Part shown: piece after piece, positions 8,133 through 17,289 of the stretch
How positions within the stretch are numbered: position 1 is the first letter of the stretch
Layout: each line of letters begins with the position of its first letter
From: JACCSI01 sp963815285
Lineage (GTDB): Bacteria; Acidobacteriota; Vicinamibacteria; Vicinamibacterales; UBA2999
NCBI GenBank assembly: GCA_963815285.1
Contig: CAWFGB010000012.1
Location: forward strand, 186,001-250,000
Length of the DNA: 64,000 nt
Reading direction: 5' to 3'
Position numbers and translations under genes: made by a program
The notes under the pieces: generated by a model
Seen by the model: only the letters and a program-made list of their open reading frames with translations
The model's database searches: none
Told to the model about the DNA's origin: nothing

Positions 8133-9909
8133 AGTGCCGGGCGACGCGCTCGTTGACGAACGTGTAGTCCGCGGTGATCAGGTCGAAGACGCTGCGATCC
8201 TCGCGCACCAGGCTGTCGAAGAACAGCTCCGTCTCTCGTTTGAAACCCTGGCCGAGCGAATGGTCGAAGTAGGGATACAAGAGCGCATCGGGCAGCATCT
8301 CGTCCACGTCGTTCAGGCGCAACCATTGCGACGCAAACCTCGTGGACAGGGCCTCCGAGCGCGGATGCGCGAGCAGTCGCCGAACTTGTTTCTCGAGCTC
8401 GGCGGGTCGGCTGAGGCGACCAGCGGCGGCAGCAGCGAGAAGCTCGTCGTCGGGGCCGGCGCCCCACAGGAAGAACGAGAGCCGAGACGCCAGCTCGCGG
8501 TCACCAATGCGATAGCCGCGTGATCCAGTCGGCGCAGCTCGTGCGGGTTCCAGGCGGAACAGGAACTGCGGACTGACGAGAATCGCCTCAATCGCCGCCG
8601 CAATACCGTTCTCGAACCCGCGTTCCTGCCGTCCGGTGTCATATAACCGCAACAGGGCCTCGAAATCGGCCTCGGCTACCGGCCCGCGGAACGCGTCGGC
8701 CGCGAGCCTACCCACGATCTCACGCGCACATGCTACTTCTTCGCCGGGCGCGGTCGGCCGGCAGCTGAAAACTTTGCGTCGGCTCACGGTGTCCGACACG
8801 CCCGTCGGTCGATAGGGTCCGACGATGCTGAGGTCTTTGAGGTGCGGGAGAGTGGTGATGCCGAACGCCACGCCGATTTGCGTATCAGCGAGGGTGTGTT
8901 CGATCGGGGCCAGCAAGTCCACCACCGGCCCCTCGAAGCGATTGATGAACGCGGCGGTCACGCGCCGGGGTCCGGCGCGTACAAACACCGGCGGCGTTTT
9001 CAACGTGAGACCCGTTTCAACTTCGGTCATCCGCGGGTTGATGTCGAACAGCGCCACGCGTTCGCCTTCGATCGACACTTCAAGTTGTTCGCCGGTGGTG
9101 GGTCCGCCAAAGAGGACTCCGCACGCGTTCGCGTGCAGGTCCGCGCGAAAGACATACTCACCATCGGCCGGGAACACGTGGATCGTCGACAATCCGCCGC
9201 GAGTGCCAAAGGGAGCCCCGTCGGCGCGCTGCAACTGCGAAGCGGTCTTGGGTACCTTGTAGTTCGATTCGCTGGCCGCAGCTTCGACGTCGCCGAGTGC
9301 CAGCGCCGTGATACGACTGGCGGCGCGCAGGTAGCCTGACAGCAGCGTGGCCGAGAACGTCTGCGCGTCCGCGATGTTATCGAATCCATCGCTGATGGTG
9401 TCGGCGGGGAGAAAGGCGCTGACGTCAACATCGACCGCGAGCAGATCCTTGATTGCTTGCTTGTACTCGGCGCGGTTGAGACGCTGGAAGGAACGCCACC
9501 CGGGATCCGGCCGCTTCGCGGCCGCTTGGTCCATGCGCGTCTCGAGTGCCTCCACCAGACCGACGAGCACTTCCGGCGCAGGACGCCGGGCGCCCGCAGG
9601 CGGCATCATTCCCGCGCGCAGCTTTCGAATCATTTTCTCGGTGACGTCAGCGTGGTCAGCCGCCTGGGCGGCATCGAATGGGGCGAGCGTCAGCCCTCCG
9701 GCTTTTGCGCGATCGTTGTGACACGTCGCGCAATATTGTTTGATGAGTGCGGTCTGCGAGTCTGCGGCCGGCGCCGGGGCATGCGCTCGCGCCGGAGTGG
9801 GCGCGGCGACGTCAGGTGGGGTGGCCCGCCCCTGCGCGTGGACGGCGACAGAAACCACCGTGAATGTCACGACCGCCAGCGCAGCCCTGACCTTCCCGAC
9901 TCGTGCCAT
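7768..9909 (-). CDS. N-terminal part (signal peptide, cytochrome c, DUF1587, DUF1595, DUF1592) of frameshifted protein
   Basis: A signal peptide (residues 1-26) is followed by a c-type haem motif CATCH near residue 60, DUF1587 (about 140-205, RLNRAEYKQAIKDLL), a carbohydrate-binding-like beta region, DUF1595 (about 395-460) and DUF1592 (about 470-600, RIGDRELASRLSFFLWG). The start of DUF1588 then breaks off after GHGSIL. From 8042 downward the frame is out of register and its last roughly 90 residues are not real protein. The continuation is the reading frame ending at 7476. Proteins of this layout are secreted multi-domain cytochromes of unknown substrate. The defect is either a natural frameshift or a one-base sequence error. 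Confidence 0.8.
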   Translation of the reverse strand: MARVGKVRAALAVVTFTVVSVAVHAQGRATPPDVAAPTPARAHAPAPAADSQTALIKQYCATCHNDRAKAGGLTLAPFDAAQAADHADVTEKMIRKLRAGMMPPAGARRPAPEVLVGLVEALETRMDQAAAKRPDPGWRSFQRLNRAEYKQAIKDLLAVDVDVSAFLPADTISDGFDNIADAQTFSATLLSGYLRAASRITALALGDVEAAASESNYKVPKTASQLQRADGAPFGTRGGLSTIHVFPADGEYVFRADLHANACGVLFGGPTTGEQLEVSIEGERVALFDINPRMTEVETGLTLKTPPVFVRAGPRRVTAAFINRFEGPVVDLLAPIEHTLADTQIGVAFGITTLPHLKDLSIVGPYRPTGVSDTVSRRKVFSCRPTAPGEEVACAREIVGRLAADAFRGPVAEADFEALLRLYDTGRQERGFENGIAAAIEAILVSPQFLFRLEPARAAPTGSRGYRIGDRELASRLSFFLWGAGPDDELLAAAAAGRLSRPAELEKQVRRLLAHPRSEALSTRFASQWLRLNDVDEMLPDALLYPYFDHSLGQGFKRETELFFDSLVREDRSVFDLITADYTFVNERVARHYGIPGVTGAAFRRVAVPEYRRGILGHGSILGTHVGRGSHFAGHARKVGDGGAARITAAATTAECPRARGDASGRGGQAALGPRTDGRTSSESGVHVMPSRDRPPRLDARKFRRDRQMAYQG

Positions 9910-10005
9910 GGTAGCCCTCAGTTGACCAAAGTATAACGAACTGGAGGGCGCTCGTTACTTCATGTCCTCTACCGGCTAGGAACCCCAGAGTGGGCGACGG
10001 CTGGG

Positions 10006-10048
10006 TACCAAGAAAGAGACGCGGGCGGCCCAGCCGGCCGCTCGCGTC
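10006..10048 (-). terminator. Intrinsic terminator of the TonB receptor gene
   Basis: A 13-bp stem (10018-10030 with 10036-10048, one wobble) and a 5-base loop lie 21 bp beyond the receptor stop. On the minus strand the hairpin is followed by TCTTTCTT, a good rho-independent terminator arrangement. Confidence 0.75.
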
Positions 10049-10069
10049 CCCGGTGTCTGTGGTCGACCG

Positions 10070-12286
10070 CTAGAAGCGCGCGGTCAGCCCGAACCGGACG
10101 ATACGCGGCGTCAGGATGAGCGACGGACGGCCCCACGTCGTGCCGATGCCGGTGTTCTGGTTCAGCACGTGGTTGGCGTTGAGCGCGTTGAACAGATCGA
10201 CCGTGCCTTCCAACCGCGATCCGCTTAAGGTGAACCGTTTGGCGAAGCGGATGTCGACGAACTTGGTCACGTCCTCGGTGCGATCCTCGCCGCGTGGCTG
10301 CACCCACACCGCCGTCTGCGTGCCCTGGCCCAAACCCGCCACGCTCAATGTGCGCGTGAGCGGATCGCCGGCGCGCGCCGTGTACTTGCCCGAGAACGAG
10401 ATGCCGTACGGCAACTCGTAGCTGCCCGACACGCTGAAGGACCACGGCAGCTCGATGAACACCGATGAATCGCTGCGGTTCAGCAGATAGGTCGGGTCGT
10501 CGAGGTGGGTTGTGTTTCCAGGATTGGTGTAGGTCCCGCTGTGGGAGAACCCCTTGTGCGTTTGCAGCGTTAGCCCGCCAAGCAGCTGCCAGCGATTGGA
10601 CATGCGCTTGTTGAAGGTGAACTGCACGCCGTCGTAGTCGCTCTCGAGGATGTCCACGTTGGTAATGACGCGGTCCTGCGCCGCAAATCCGGGGTTAAGG
10701 CTATACACCGTAATCGACGTCGGCTGTCCAGTCACCGGGTCGGTGTAGCTTCGCTGCACCGGCGAGTACGCGCTGGAAGGCCGCGCGCGATCGACGATGC
10801 CCAGACCGTTCCGGTGATGGCGGCGGTGGTAGCTCGCGCCGACAGCGAAGTTCGACAGCAGCTGGTAATCCACGCCGATATTGAACTCGTCACTGTACGG
10901 CCGGTCCATGTTCTCGTCGATCCGGGGGACGACGGCGCCAAAGTTCGGCGGCGTGAACTCGCCGGGATCCGCCCGCAGATTGCTGTTGAGGTCGTTCCAC
11001 GTGACCCCGATGCTCTGCAGGGCATTCAGGTTGACCGTCTCGGCCAGCTCCGATCCGAATTGGTTGTAAAAGCGCCCGGCATAGGCCTTCAGTGCCGCAC
11101 GACCGTTGCCGAACAAATCGAACGAGAGGCCGAACCGGGGCGCCGCATTGAAGCTGAAGTCGAACACGTCCTGGCGCGGGAACGAGCGCTCGCCCACGAA
11201 CGTGCCCGCCGGGCTCGACTGCTCCGGGAGATACGAGCTCACGCCGTCGAATCGCACCCCGTAGTTGAACGTCGCGCGGCCCAGCGCCCAGCGATCCTGC
11301 AGGAACAGGCCCCAGGTCTCCAGCCGATGGTCGGAGTTCACCGGCGTATTGGCGACGACCACTTGGCTGGGGACGGCGTCGGCCAGCGTGAGGTAGTGAT
11401 CGCCATTGCGGATGCGGTCATAGCCCATTTTTTCCCACGACAGCTGCACGCCGGCCTTGAAGTCGTGCGTGCCGGGCCCGAGGTTCTCGCGGAAGTACCC
11501 GATGTTTGCATTGCCCTGGTAGCGATGATTCGGATTCAGCGACTGACCAATTGCGGCGTTGATCTGCGTATTACGCGTGGTGTCGCGAATGGCAATGTCA
11601 GTGGGCTGCACCTCGCGCTGGTAGCGCGTGGGGAACACGCCCCACATCCGGCCGAAGCGCGCGTCGAAGACCGTCATGCGGCCGAAGACCGTGCTGATCT
11701 GTGCGACGTAGTTCTGCGCGGGCTGATCCTGGAGCACTGTGGCTTTGTCCTCGCTGAAGTCGACCTCGCGGCGGTGGAAGCGATCCTTCAGGTTGCGGTT
11801 GAACATGAAGGAGGTCCGCGTCTGCTGGTTGATCTGGTAGGTGGCCTTACCCATGAAGTTACGGATCCGGTTGTCGTCGATGCCCTGTGATCCGTCGGGG
11901 TTGAGCGCGCCGATCTGATATTGATCAAGCCGCCACCAGCGCAGCGCGCCGAAGAACCACGCCCTGTCGCGCTGGATGGGCCCGCCGATCGTCGAGCTCC
12001 AGTCATAGGAAATCTTGATCGGGTTGCCAGCGGCACCCGACGCCTGACCAGGCTGCAGACCCATTCGGCTACGGAGCTCGTCGTCGATGTTGCTGCCCTG
12101 GAGGTCTTCGTTCATGAAGTAGATGTTGTGGTCGCTGGTAAAGCGATTGCCCCCGGACTTCGTGACCATATTCATATAGACGCCGCTCACATCGCTTTCC
12201 GCGGTGCCCGAGGCGGTCTGCATGTTGTACTCGTCGTACATCTCGAAGCCGTAGTACCTGCATCGTGGAGCCACCACTCCCGCCAC
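10070..12286 (-). CDS. Oar-like TonB-dependent receptor, beta-barrel part of frameshifted gene
   Basis: This frame encodes the plug and outer-membrane barrel portion of the receptor that begins at 12896. Real homology starts near 12256 with YYGFEMYDEYNM and runs to a C-terminal phenylalanine (RFGLTARF), the usual outer-membrane barrel signal. Typical marks are VTKSGGNRF, alternating aromatic strands and a TYLLNRSD region near the end. The residues before 12256 are out of frame. One extra G at 12257-12258 (CC on the plus strand) separates it from the N-terminal part. Joined, the protein would be about 940 residues, normal for acidobacterial Oar-like receptors. The substrate is unknown. Confidence 0.82.
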   Translation of the reverse strand: MAGVVAPRCRYYGFEMYDEYNMQTASGTAESDVSGVYMNMVTKSGGNRFTSDHNIYFMNEDLQGSNIDDELRSRMGLQPGQASGAAGNPIKISYDWSSTIGGPIQRDRAWFFGALRWWRLDQYQIGALNPDGSQGIDDNRIRNFMGKATYQINQQTRTSFMFNRNLKDRFHRREVDFSEDKATVLQDQPAQNYVAQISTVFGRMTVFDARFGRMWGVFPTRYQREVQPTDIAIRDTTRNTQINAAIGQSLNPNHRYQGNANIGYFRENLGPGTHDFKAGVQLSWEKMGYDRIRNGDHYLTLADAVPSQVVVANTPVNSDHRLETWGLFLQDRWALGRATFNYGVRFDGVSSYLPEQSSPAGTFVGERSFPRQDVFDFSFNAAPRFGLSFDLFGNGRAALKAYAGRFYNQFGSELAETVNLNALQSIGVTWNDLNSNLRADPGEFTPPNFGAVVPRIDENMDRPYSDEFNIGVDYQLLSNFAVGASYHRRHHRNGLGIVDRARPSSAYSPVQRSYTDPVTGQPTSITVYSLNPGFAAQDRVITNVDILESDYDGVQFTFNKRMSNRWQLLGGLTLQTHKGFSHSGTYTNPGNTTHLDDPTYLLNRSDSSVFIELPWSFSVSGSYELPYGISFSGKYTARAGDPLTRTLSVAGLGQGTQTAVWVQPRGEDRTEDVTKFVDIRFAKRFTLSGSRLEGTVDLFNALNANHVLNQNTGIGTTWGRPSLILTPRIVRFGLTARF

Positions 12287-12896
12287 CCCAGTTGGTCTTG
12301 AGACCGTCGATGGAGAACGACTTCTGACTGTCCGCCGACCCGAAAGCCTCGAGGTTGTATTGCTGCATGCCCTGTGTGCCGCCCACGTCCAGCTGACCGG
12401 TCACGACGCCGGGCACTAGACCCGCCATCACCCACGGGTTGCGGCCGGTCGGGATGGCCTCGTAGAGTTCCTTGGTGATGTTGGTCTGAGTGACGGTGGA
12501 ACTGACGTCCACCACCGGTGACTCGCCGCTGACGGTGACGGTTTCCTGGAGCGTGCCCACGGACATCTCGATGTCCAGTCGCACGGTCTGAGCCACCTGG
12601 ATGCTCACGTTTTCCTGCTTCACCGCGGAGAATCCCGCCAGCTCATAGGTAACGGTGTAGCTGCCTGGCGGCAGGCTGGCAAACTGATAGGCGCCGCTTT
12701 CGCCAGTCAGCACAGAGCGCGCCCCGCCGATCAGGGCCTCACTCGACACGGTCACCGTCGCCCCCGGCAGCACGGCGCCCTGCGAGTCTCGAACAATTCC
12801 AGCCAGTGTGCCTGTCTGCTGCGCGAAGCCCACGGAGGGCACACTCAACAAGGCCAACACCAGCACACCACCGACGCCACGCACAACGAAGCTCAT
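12069..12896 (-). CDS. Oar-like TonB-dependent receptor, N-terminal part of frameshifted gene
   Basis: The start at 12896 has a good AAAGGAG ribosome site 6 bp upstream. A signal peptide (residues 1-25) precedes a carboxypeptidase-regulatory-like/Cna-B-like beta domain (about 28-115, GTLAGIVRDSQGAVLPGA) and the beginning of the TonB plug (about 120-215). Homology stops after GGSGGSTMQ near 12258 and the remaining 60 or so residues are out of frame. The correct continuation, YYGFEM, is in the frame ending at 10070. As written the product would be a truncated plug unable to form a barrel. Confidence 0.82.
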   Translation of the reverse strand: MSFVVRGVGGVLVLALLSVPSVGFAQQTGTLAGIVRDSQGAVLPGATVTVSSEALIGGARSVLTGESGAYQFASLPPGSYTVTYELAGFSAVKQENVSIQVAQTVRLDIEMSVGTLQETVTVSGESPVVDVSSTVTQTNITKELYEAIPTGRNPWVMAGLVPGVVTGQLDVGGTQGMQQYNLEAFGSADSQKSFSIDGLKTNWGGGSGGSTMQVLRLRDVRRVQHADRLGHRGKRCERRLYEYGHEVRGQSLYQRPQHLLHERRPPGQQHRRRAP

Positions 12897-12966
12897 GGGC
12901 GGCTCCTTTCAACGCGTTGCCCGCGACCAAGACAAAGACGAGTGTCGCCGGGAAGATACGCTTCGC

Positions 12967-12999
12967 ACTCCGGAACGTCAAGCGCGAGCGCTCCGGAGT
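12967..12999. promoter_or_regulatory. 8-bp inverted repeat in divergent promoter region
   Basis: ACTCCGGA at 12967-12974 and TCCGGAGT at 12992-12999 form a perfect inverted repeat with a 17-bp gap. It sits in the 147-bp region between the TonB receptor (-) and argG (+). The position and the helical-turn-like spacing suit an operator, but no regulator is identified. Confidence 0.4.
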
Positions 13000-13043
13000 C
13001 GAGCTCAGGAGTGGCGCAGCGGAAGCGCTATGATCGAACGCTT

Positions 13044-14399
13044 ATGACCGGTCGCAGAATCCTCCAATCCCTGCCCCGTGGCGAAAAGGTCGGCATCGCG
13101 TTCTCGGGCGGCCTGGACACCAGCGCGGCCCTGCATTGGATGCGTCACAAGGGAGCAGTGCCGTTCGCGTACACCGCGAACCTCGGGCAACCAGATGAAC
13201 CGGACTACGACGCGATTCCGCGCAAGGCGCTCGAGTACGGCGCCGAGAAGGCACGCTTGATCGACTGCCGGCGCCAGCTCGTCGCCGAGGGAATCGCCGC
13301 GCTGCAGTGCGGCGCCTTTCACGTCTCGACGGCCGGCGTCCCTTACTTCAATACCACGCCGCTCGGGCGCGCTGTCACCGGCACCATGCTGGTTGTCGCG
13401 ATGAAGGAAGACGACGTGCACATCTGGGGTGATGGCAGCACGTTCAAGGGCAACGACATCGAGCGGTTCTACCGTTACGGACTGCTCGCCAACCCTGATC
13501 TGCGCATCTACAAACCGTGGCTCGACCAGTCGTTCATCGACGAGCTCGGCGGCCGCAGGGAGATGTCCGAATACATGCGCGCCGCGGGACTGCCCTACAA
13601 GATGAGCGTCGAAAGGGCCTACTCAACCGACTCGAACCTGCTCGGTGCCACTCACGAGGCCAAGGACCTGGAGCACCTCGACACCGGCATCACGATCGTG
13701 GAGCCGATCATGGGCGTCGCCTTCTGGCGCGAGGATGTCGTCGTCAAGCCCGAGACCGTACGCGTTCGCTTCGAAGAAGGACAACCGGTCGCCTTGAATG
13801 GCGCGACCTATCCGGAAGCGCTCGACCTCCTGCTCGAGGCCAACCGCATTGGCGGCCGTCATGGGCTCGGGATGAGCGACCAGATCGAGAACCGGATCAT
13901 CGAGGCCAAGAGCCGCGGCATCTACGAAGCGCCCGGAATGGCGCTGCTCTTCATCGCGTACGAGCGGCTCGTCACCGGCATCCACAATGAGGACACCATC
14001 GAACAGTACCGCGATATGGGCCGCCGGCTCGGGCGGCTGCTCTACCAGGGGCGCTGGTTCGACCCCCAGGCCATCATGCTGCGCGAGATGGCCCAGCGCT
14101 GGGTGGCGCGGGCGGTGACCGGCGAAGTGACGATTGAGCTGCGTCGTGGCAACGACTACTCCATCATGAACACGGAAAGCCCCAATCTCACCTACCACCC
14201 CGAGCGTCTGACCATGGAAAAGGGCGAGTCGGCGTTCTCGCCACAGGATCGCATCGGGCAGTTGACGATGAGGAATCTCGACATCGCCGACACGCGCGAG
14301 AAGCTGCTGATCTACGCGCGCGTGGGGCTGCTCAAGGAGTCGGACGCGTCACCGATGCCGCTGCTCCAGGGCCGCACAGAAGAGCCGAAAGACGAGTAG
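13044..14399 (+). CDS. argG: Argininosuccinate synthase
   Basis: ArgG joins citrulline and aspartate with ATP to make argininosuccinate, the penultimate step of arginine synthesis. The 451-residue length and sequence match the long (E. coli-type) form. The N-terminal PP-loop is AFSGGLDTSAALHW, followed by AYTANLGQPDE, the aspartate/citrulline region STAGVPYFNTTPLGRAV and DGSTFKGNDIERFYRYG. The ATG at 13044 was chosen because the frame upstream of it is Ser/Arg-rich and not conserved. It stands alone among unrelated genes, with the CoxS-like gene 45 bp downstream and a divergent TonB receptor upstream. A shared operator in the 147-bp divergent region is possible. Confidence 0.95.
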   Translation: MTGRRILQSLPRGEKVGIAFSGGLDTSAALHWMRHKGAVPFAYTANLGQPDEPDYDAIPRKALEYGAEKARLIDCRRQLVAEGIAALQCGAFHVSTAGVPYFNTTPLGRAVTGTMLVVAMKEDDVHIWGDGSTFKGNDIERFYRYGLLANPDLRIYKPWLDQSFIDELGGRREMSEYMRAAGLPYKMSVERAYSTDSNLLGATHEAKDLEHLDTGITIVEPIMGVAFWREDVVVKPETVRVRFEEGQPVALNGATYPEALDLLLEANRIGGRHGLGMSDQIENRIIEAKSRGIYEAPGMALLFIAYERLVTGIHNEDTIEQYRDMGRRLGRLLYQGRWFDPQAIMLREMAQRWVARAVTGEVTIELRRGNDYSIMNTESPNLTYHPERLTMEKGESAFSPQDRIGQLTMRNLDIADTREKLLIYARVGLLKESDASPMPLLQGRTEEPKDE

Positions 14400-14444
14400 A
14401 CGAGCAGCGCGTAGATCGGCAACACTCTCGCCTTGGAGTCCGCC

Positions 14445-14921
14445 ATGAAGGTCCCCATCACGATTACTGTCAACGGCCGTCCGACTCATGCAGAGGTGGA
14501 ACCGCGCCTTCTGCTCGTGCACTTTCTCCGAGACGTCGTCGGGCTCACCGGCACCAAGATCGGCTGCGACACCAGCCAGTGCGGGGCCTGCACCATTCAA
14601 CTGGATGGCATCGCCATGAAGTCCTGCACCTGTCTCGCGGTGCAAGCTGATGGCGCGCGGGTCACGACCATCGAGGGCATCGCGGTCGATGGACAACTGA
14701 GTGCCCTCCAGGAAGCCTTCTGGAACAAACACGGCCTGCAGTGTGGCTTCTGCACTCCTGGCATGGTGTTCGCCGCGCAAGAGATCCTCCGCCGGCACCC
14801 TGAACCCTCCGCAGAACAGATTCGACACGGGCTGGAGGGCAACATGTGCCGCTGCACCGGCTATCAGAACATCGTCCGCTCCGTGCGGACGGCCGCGGCG
14901 TCGGCGGGAGGGCAATCATGA
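14445..14921 (+). CDS. CoxS-like [2Fe-2S] subunit of molybdenum hydroxylase
   Basis: This 158-residue iron-sulphur subunit carries electrons from the Mo site to FAD. The plant-type ferredoxin cluster is CDTSQCGAC with a later SCTC (about residues 43-66). The second cluster uses CGFCTPG and CRCTGY in the C-terminal helical domain (about 100-145). The ATG at 14445 has GGAG 8 bp upstream. Its TGA overlaps the CoxL-like start in an ATGA, so translation is coupled. The gene order S-L-M differs from the M-S-L order of form I carbon monoxide dehydrogenases. Confidence 0.93.
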   Translation: MKVPITITVNGRPTHAEVEPRLLLVHFLRDVVGLTGTKIGCDTSQCGACTIQLDGIAMKSCTCLAVQADGARVTTIEGIAVDGQLSALQEAFWNKHGLQCGFCTPGMVFAAQEILRRHPEPSAEQIRHGLEGNMCRCTGYQNIVRSVRTAAASAGGQS

Positions 14922-17287
14922 GCTCAACGGCCGCAGCTGGCACGCGCGTTTTTGGATCAGGCATTCGGCGGCGCGAGGATCCGCGCCTGTTGACGGGCAC
15001 GGCTCGCTACACCGCCGACATCACCCTGCCAGGCATGACTTACGCCGCTGTGCTCAGGAGCCGCGACGGTCATGCCCGCATTCGCTCCATCGACACCTCG
15101 CGCGCCCACGCGGCACCTGGGGTGGTGGCGGTGTTCACTGCCGCAGACGTGGACGGCGTGCTGCAAAACATCCCCTGCGCCTGGCTGATCCCAAACAGCG
15201 AGTTGAAGATTGCGCCCTATCGCGCGCTCGCCAAGGATGTCGTGCGATACGCGGGCGACGCGGTCGCCGTGGTCGTGGCCGATTCGTCCGAGCAAGCCTA
15301 CGACGCGCTCGAGTTGATCGACGTCGATTACGAAGCTTTGCCCGCCGTAGTGGACCCTGAGCAGGCCACCAGGAACGGCGCTCCGCAACTCCATGCCGAG
15401 GCCCCTGGCAACGTCGCATTTCACTGGACGGTGGCCGGCGGCGATGTGGACGCCGCCTTCGCCGGCGCTGAAGTCGTCGTGCGCGACCGAATCATCCAGC
15501 AGCGGCTGATTCCCACGGCAATGGAGCCCCGTGGTGCCCTCGCCAACTACGTTCCGGTAACGGGCGAGCTGACACTCTGGAACACGACACAGAACCCGCA
15601 CATCGTCCGCTTCATCATGTCGCTGGTGACCGGCGTGCCCGAGGATCGTCTGCGCGTCATCGCGCCCGAAGTGGGCGGCGGCTTCGGCAGCAAGATCCCG
15701 CAGATTCAGGGGGACTTCATCACCGTGTTTTGCGCGATGAAGCTTGGACGGCCGGTCAAGTGGATAGAAACGCGATCCGAAAACTACGTGTCGACGACAC
15801 ACGGCCGCGACCACGTACAAGACGTGGAGCTGGCGGCGACGCGCGACGGGAAGATCCTCGGATTGCGCTGCACGGTATGGGCCGGGATGGGCGCGTATCT
15901 GTCTACCGCCGCGCCCGGGATTCCGACCATTCTTCACGGCCTGATGCTATCGGGGCCCTATCAGATTCCAGCCGTCAAGGAAGACGTCTACGGCGTTTAC
16001 ACCAACACCACACCGGTCGAAGCCTATCGAGGCGCTGGACGGCCTGAAGCCACGTTCATGCTCGAGCGGATGATCGACCTGCTCGCCGATGAGATCAAGG
16101 TCGATCCAGTCGAACTCCGGCGGCGCAATCTCATCCCGCCGTTTGCAGATGGTCACCCGGTGGTGACTGGCCTCGTGTACGACAGCGGCAACTACCAGGC
16201 CGCCCTCGACAAGGCGCTGGCGCACATCGGCTACGACGCCTTGAGACAGGAACAAGCAGCGGCGCGTAAGCAGGGACGCTATCTCGGCATCGGCGTCAGC
16301 GTCTACGTTGAGATCTGCGGCCTTGGTCCTTCACAGGTCGCCGGCGCGGTGGGTTTCCAGGGCGGCCTCTGGGAAAGCGCGATCGTGCGCTTCCATCCGA
16401 GCGGCAAAGTCCACGTCTTCATCGGCGCCAAGCCACACGGGCAAGGCGAGGAGACGACGTTCGCTCAAATTCTCGCCGACGAGCTCGGCGTCGCTGTGGA
16501 CGACGTCAAGGTGGTGCACGGGGACACCGACAACACGCCCATGGGCTGGGGCACTTACGGCAGCCGCACCACTGCGGTGAGCGGAGCGGCGCTCGCGGTC
16601 GCGACACGGAAGATCAAGGAGAAAGCCAAACTGCTCACCAGTCACCTGCTCGAAGCCGCTGTCGAGGACATCGACTACGCCGACGGCAAGTTCTTCGTCC
16701 GCGGCTCTCCGGACAAGCACAAGACGATTCAGGACATCGCGCTCATGGCCAACGTCGCGTGGAACCTTCCACAGGGCATGGAGGCCGGGCTCGAAGCCTC
16801 CAGCTTCTACGACCCTCCCAATTTCGTGTTCCCCTTCGGTACTCACATCGCCGTCGTCGAGGTGGAACGCGACACGGGCAAAGTCGAATTGAAGCGATAC
16901 GTAGCGGTAGACGACTGCGGCCCTCAGATTAATCCGATGATCGTCGAAGGTCAGGTCCATGGCGGCGTCGTGCAGGGCATCGGCCAGGCGCTCTGGGAGG
17001 AAGCCGTCTATGACGGTAACGGGCAGCTGCTCACGGGGTCGATGACCGACTACGCGCTTCCCCGTGCCGACATGCTGTGCGACATCGACGTGCTGTCCAC
17101 GGTCACGCCGTCACCGCACCACCCCCTTGGCGTCAAAGGGATCGGCGAGGCCGGCACCATCGCGTCGACATGCGCTGTGTACAACGCGGTGATCGATGCG
17201 CTCGAGCCGTTCAAGGTCAAGTCGCTGCGCATGCCGCTGACACCAGAACGGGTGTGGCGGGCCATGGCCGAGCAGAAGGGTGCGTGA
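14918..17287 (+). CDS. CoxL-like Mo-binding large subunit, form II type
   Basis: This 789-residue catalytic subunit holds the molybdenum cofactor. It has the N-terminal RREDPRLLTG opening, the Mo-cofactor motif VGGGFGSKIP and the C-terminal KGIGEAGT with the catalytic glutamate. The active-site loop reads AYRGAGR (residues 369-375), the form II signature. True form I CO dehydrogenase has AYXCSFR with the copper-binding cysteine, and that cysteine is absent here. CO oxidation should therefore not be assumed, and an aldehyde, purine-like or other substrate is possible. It overlaps CoxS by 4 bp, and CoxM starts 3 bp after its stop. Confidence 0.92.
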   Translation: MSSTAAAGTRVFGSGIRRREDPRLLTGTARYTADITLPGMTYAAVLRSRDGHARIRSIDTSRAHAAPGVVAVFTAADVDGVLQNIPCAWLIPNSELKIAPYRALAKDVVRYAGDAVAVVVADSSEQAYDALELIDVDYEALPAVVDPEQATRNGAPQLHAEAPGNVAFHWTVAGGDVDAAFAGAEVVVRDRIIQQRLIPTAMEPRGALANYVPVTGELTLWNTTQNPHIVRFIMSLVTGVPEDRLRVIAPEVGGGFGSKIPQIQGDFITVFCAMKLGRPVKWIETRSENYVSTTHGRDHVQDVELAATRDGKILGLRCTVWAGMGAYLSTAAPGIPTILHGLMLSGPYQIPAVKEDVYGVYTNTTPVEAYRGAGRPEATFMLERMIDLLADEIKVDPVELRRRNLIPPFADGHPVVTGLVYDSGNYQAALDKALAHIGYDALRQEQAAARKQGRYLGIGVSVYVEICGLGPSQVAGAVGFQGGLWESAIVRFHPSGKVHVFIGAKPHGQGEETTFAQILADELGVAVDDVKVVHGDTDNTPMGWGTYGSRTTAVSGAALAVATRKIKEKAKLLTSHLLEAAVEDIDYADGKFFVRGSPDKHKTIQDIALMANVAWNLPQGMEAGLEASSFYDPPNFVFPFGTHIAVVEVERDTGKVELKRYVAVDDCGPQINPMIVEGQVHGGVVQGIGQALWEEAVYDGNGQLLTGSMTDYALPRADMLCDIDVLSTVTPSPHHPLGVKGIGEAGTIASTCAVYNAVIDALEPFKVKSLRMPLTPERVWRAMAEQKGA

Positions 17288-17289
17288 CT

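Noticed and set aside
14918..17287. Carbon monoxide dehydrogenase (form I) call for the CoxL-like protein
   Set aside because: The active-site loop is AYRGAGR without the cysteine of AYXCSFR, so CO oxidation is not supported.
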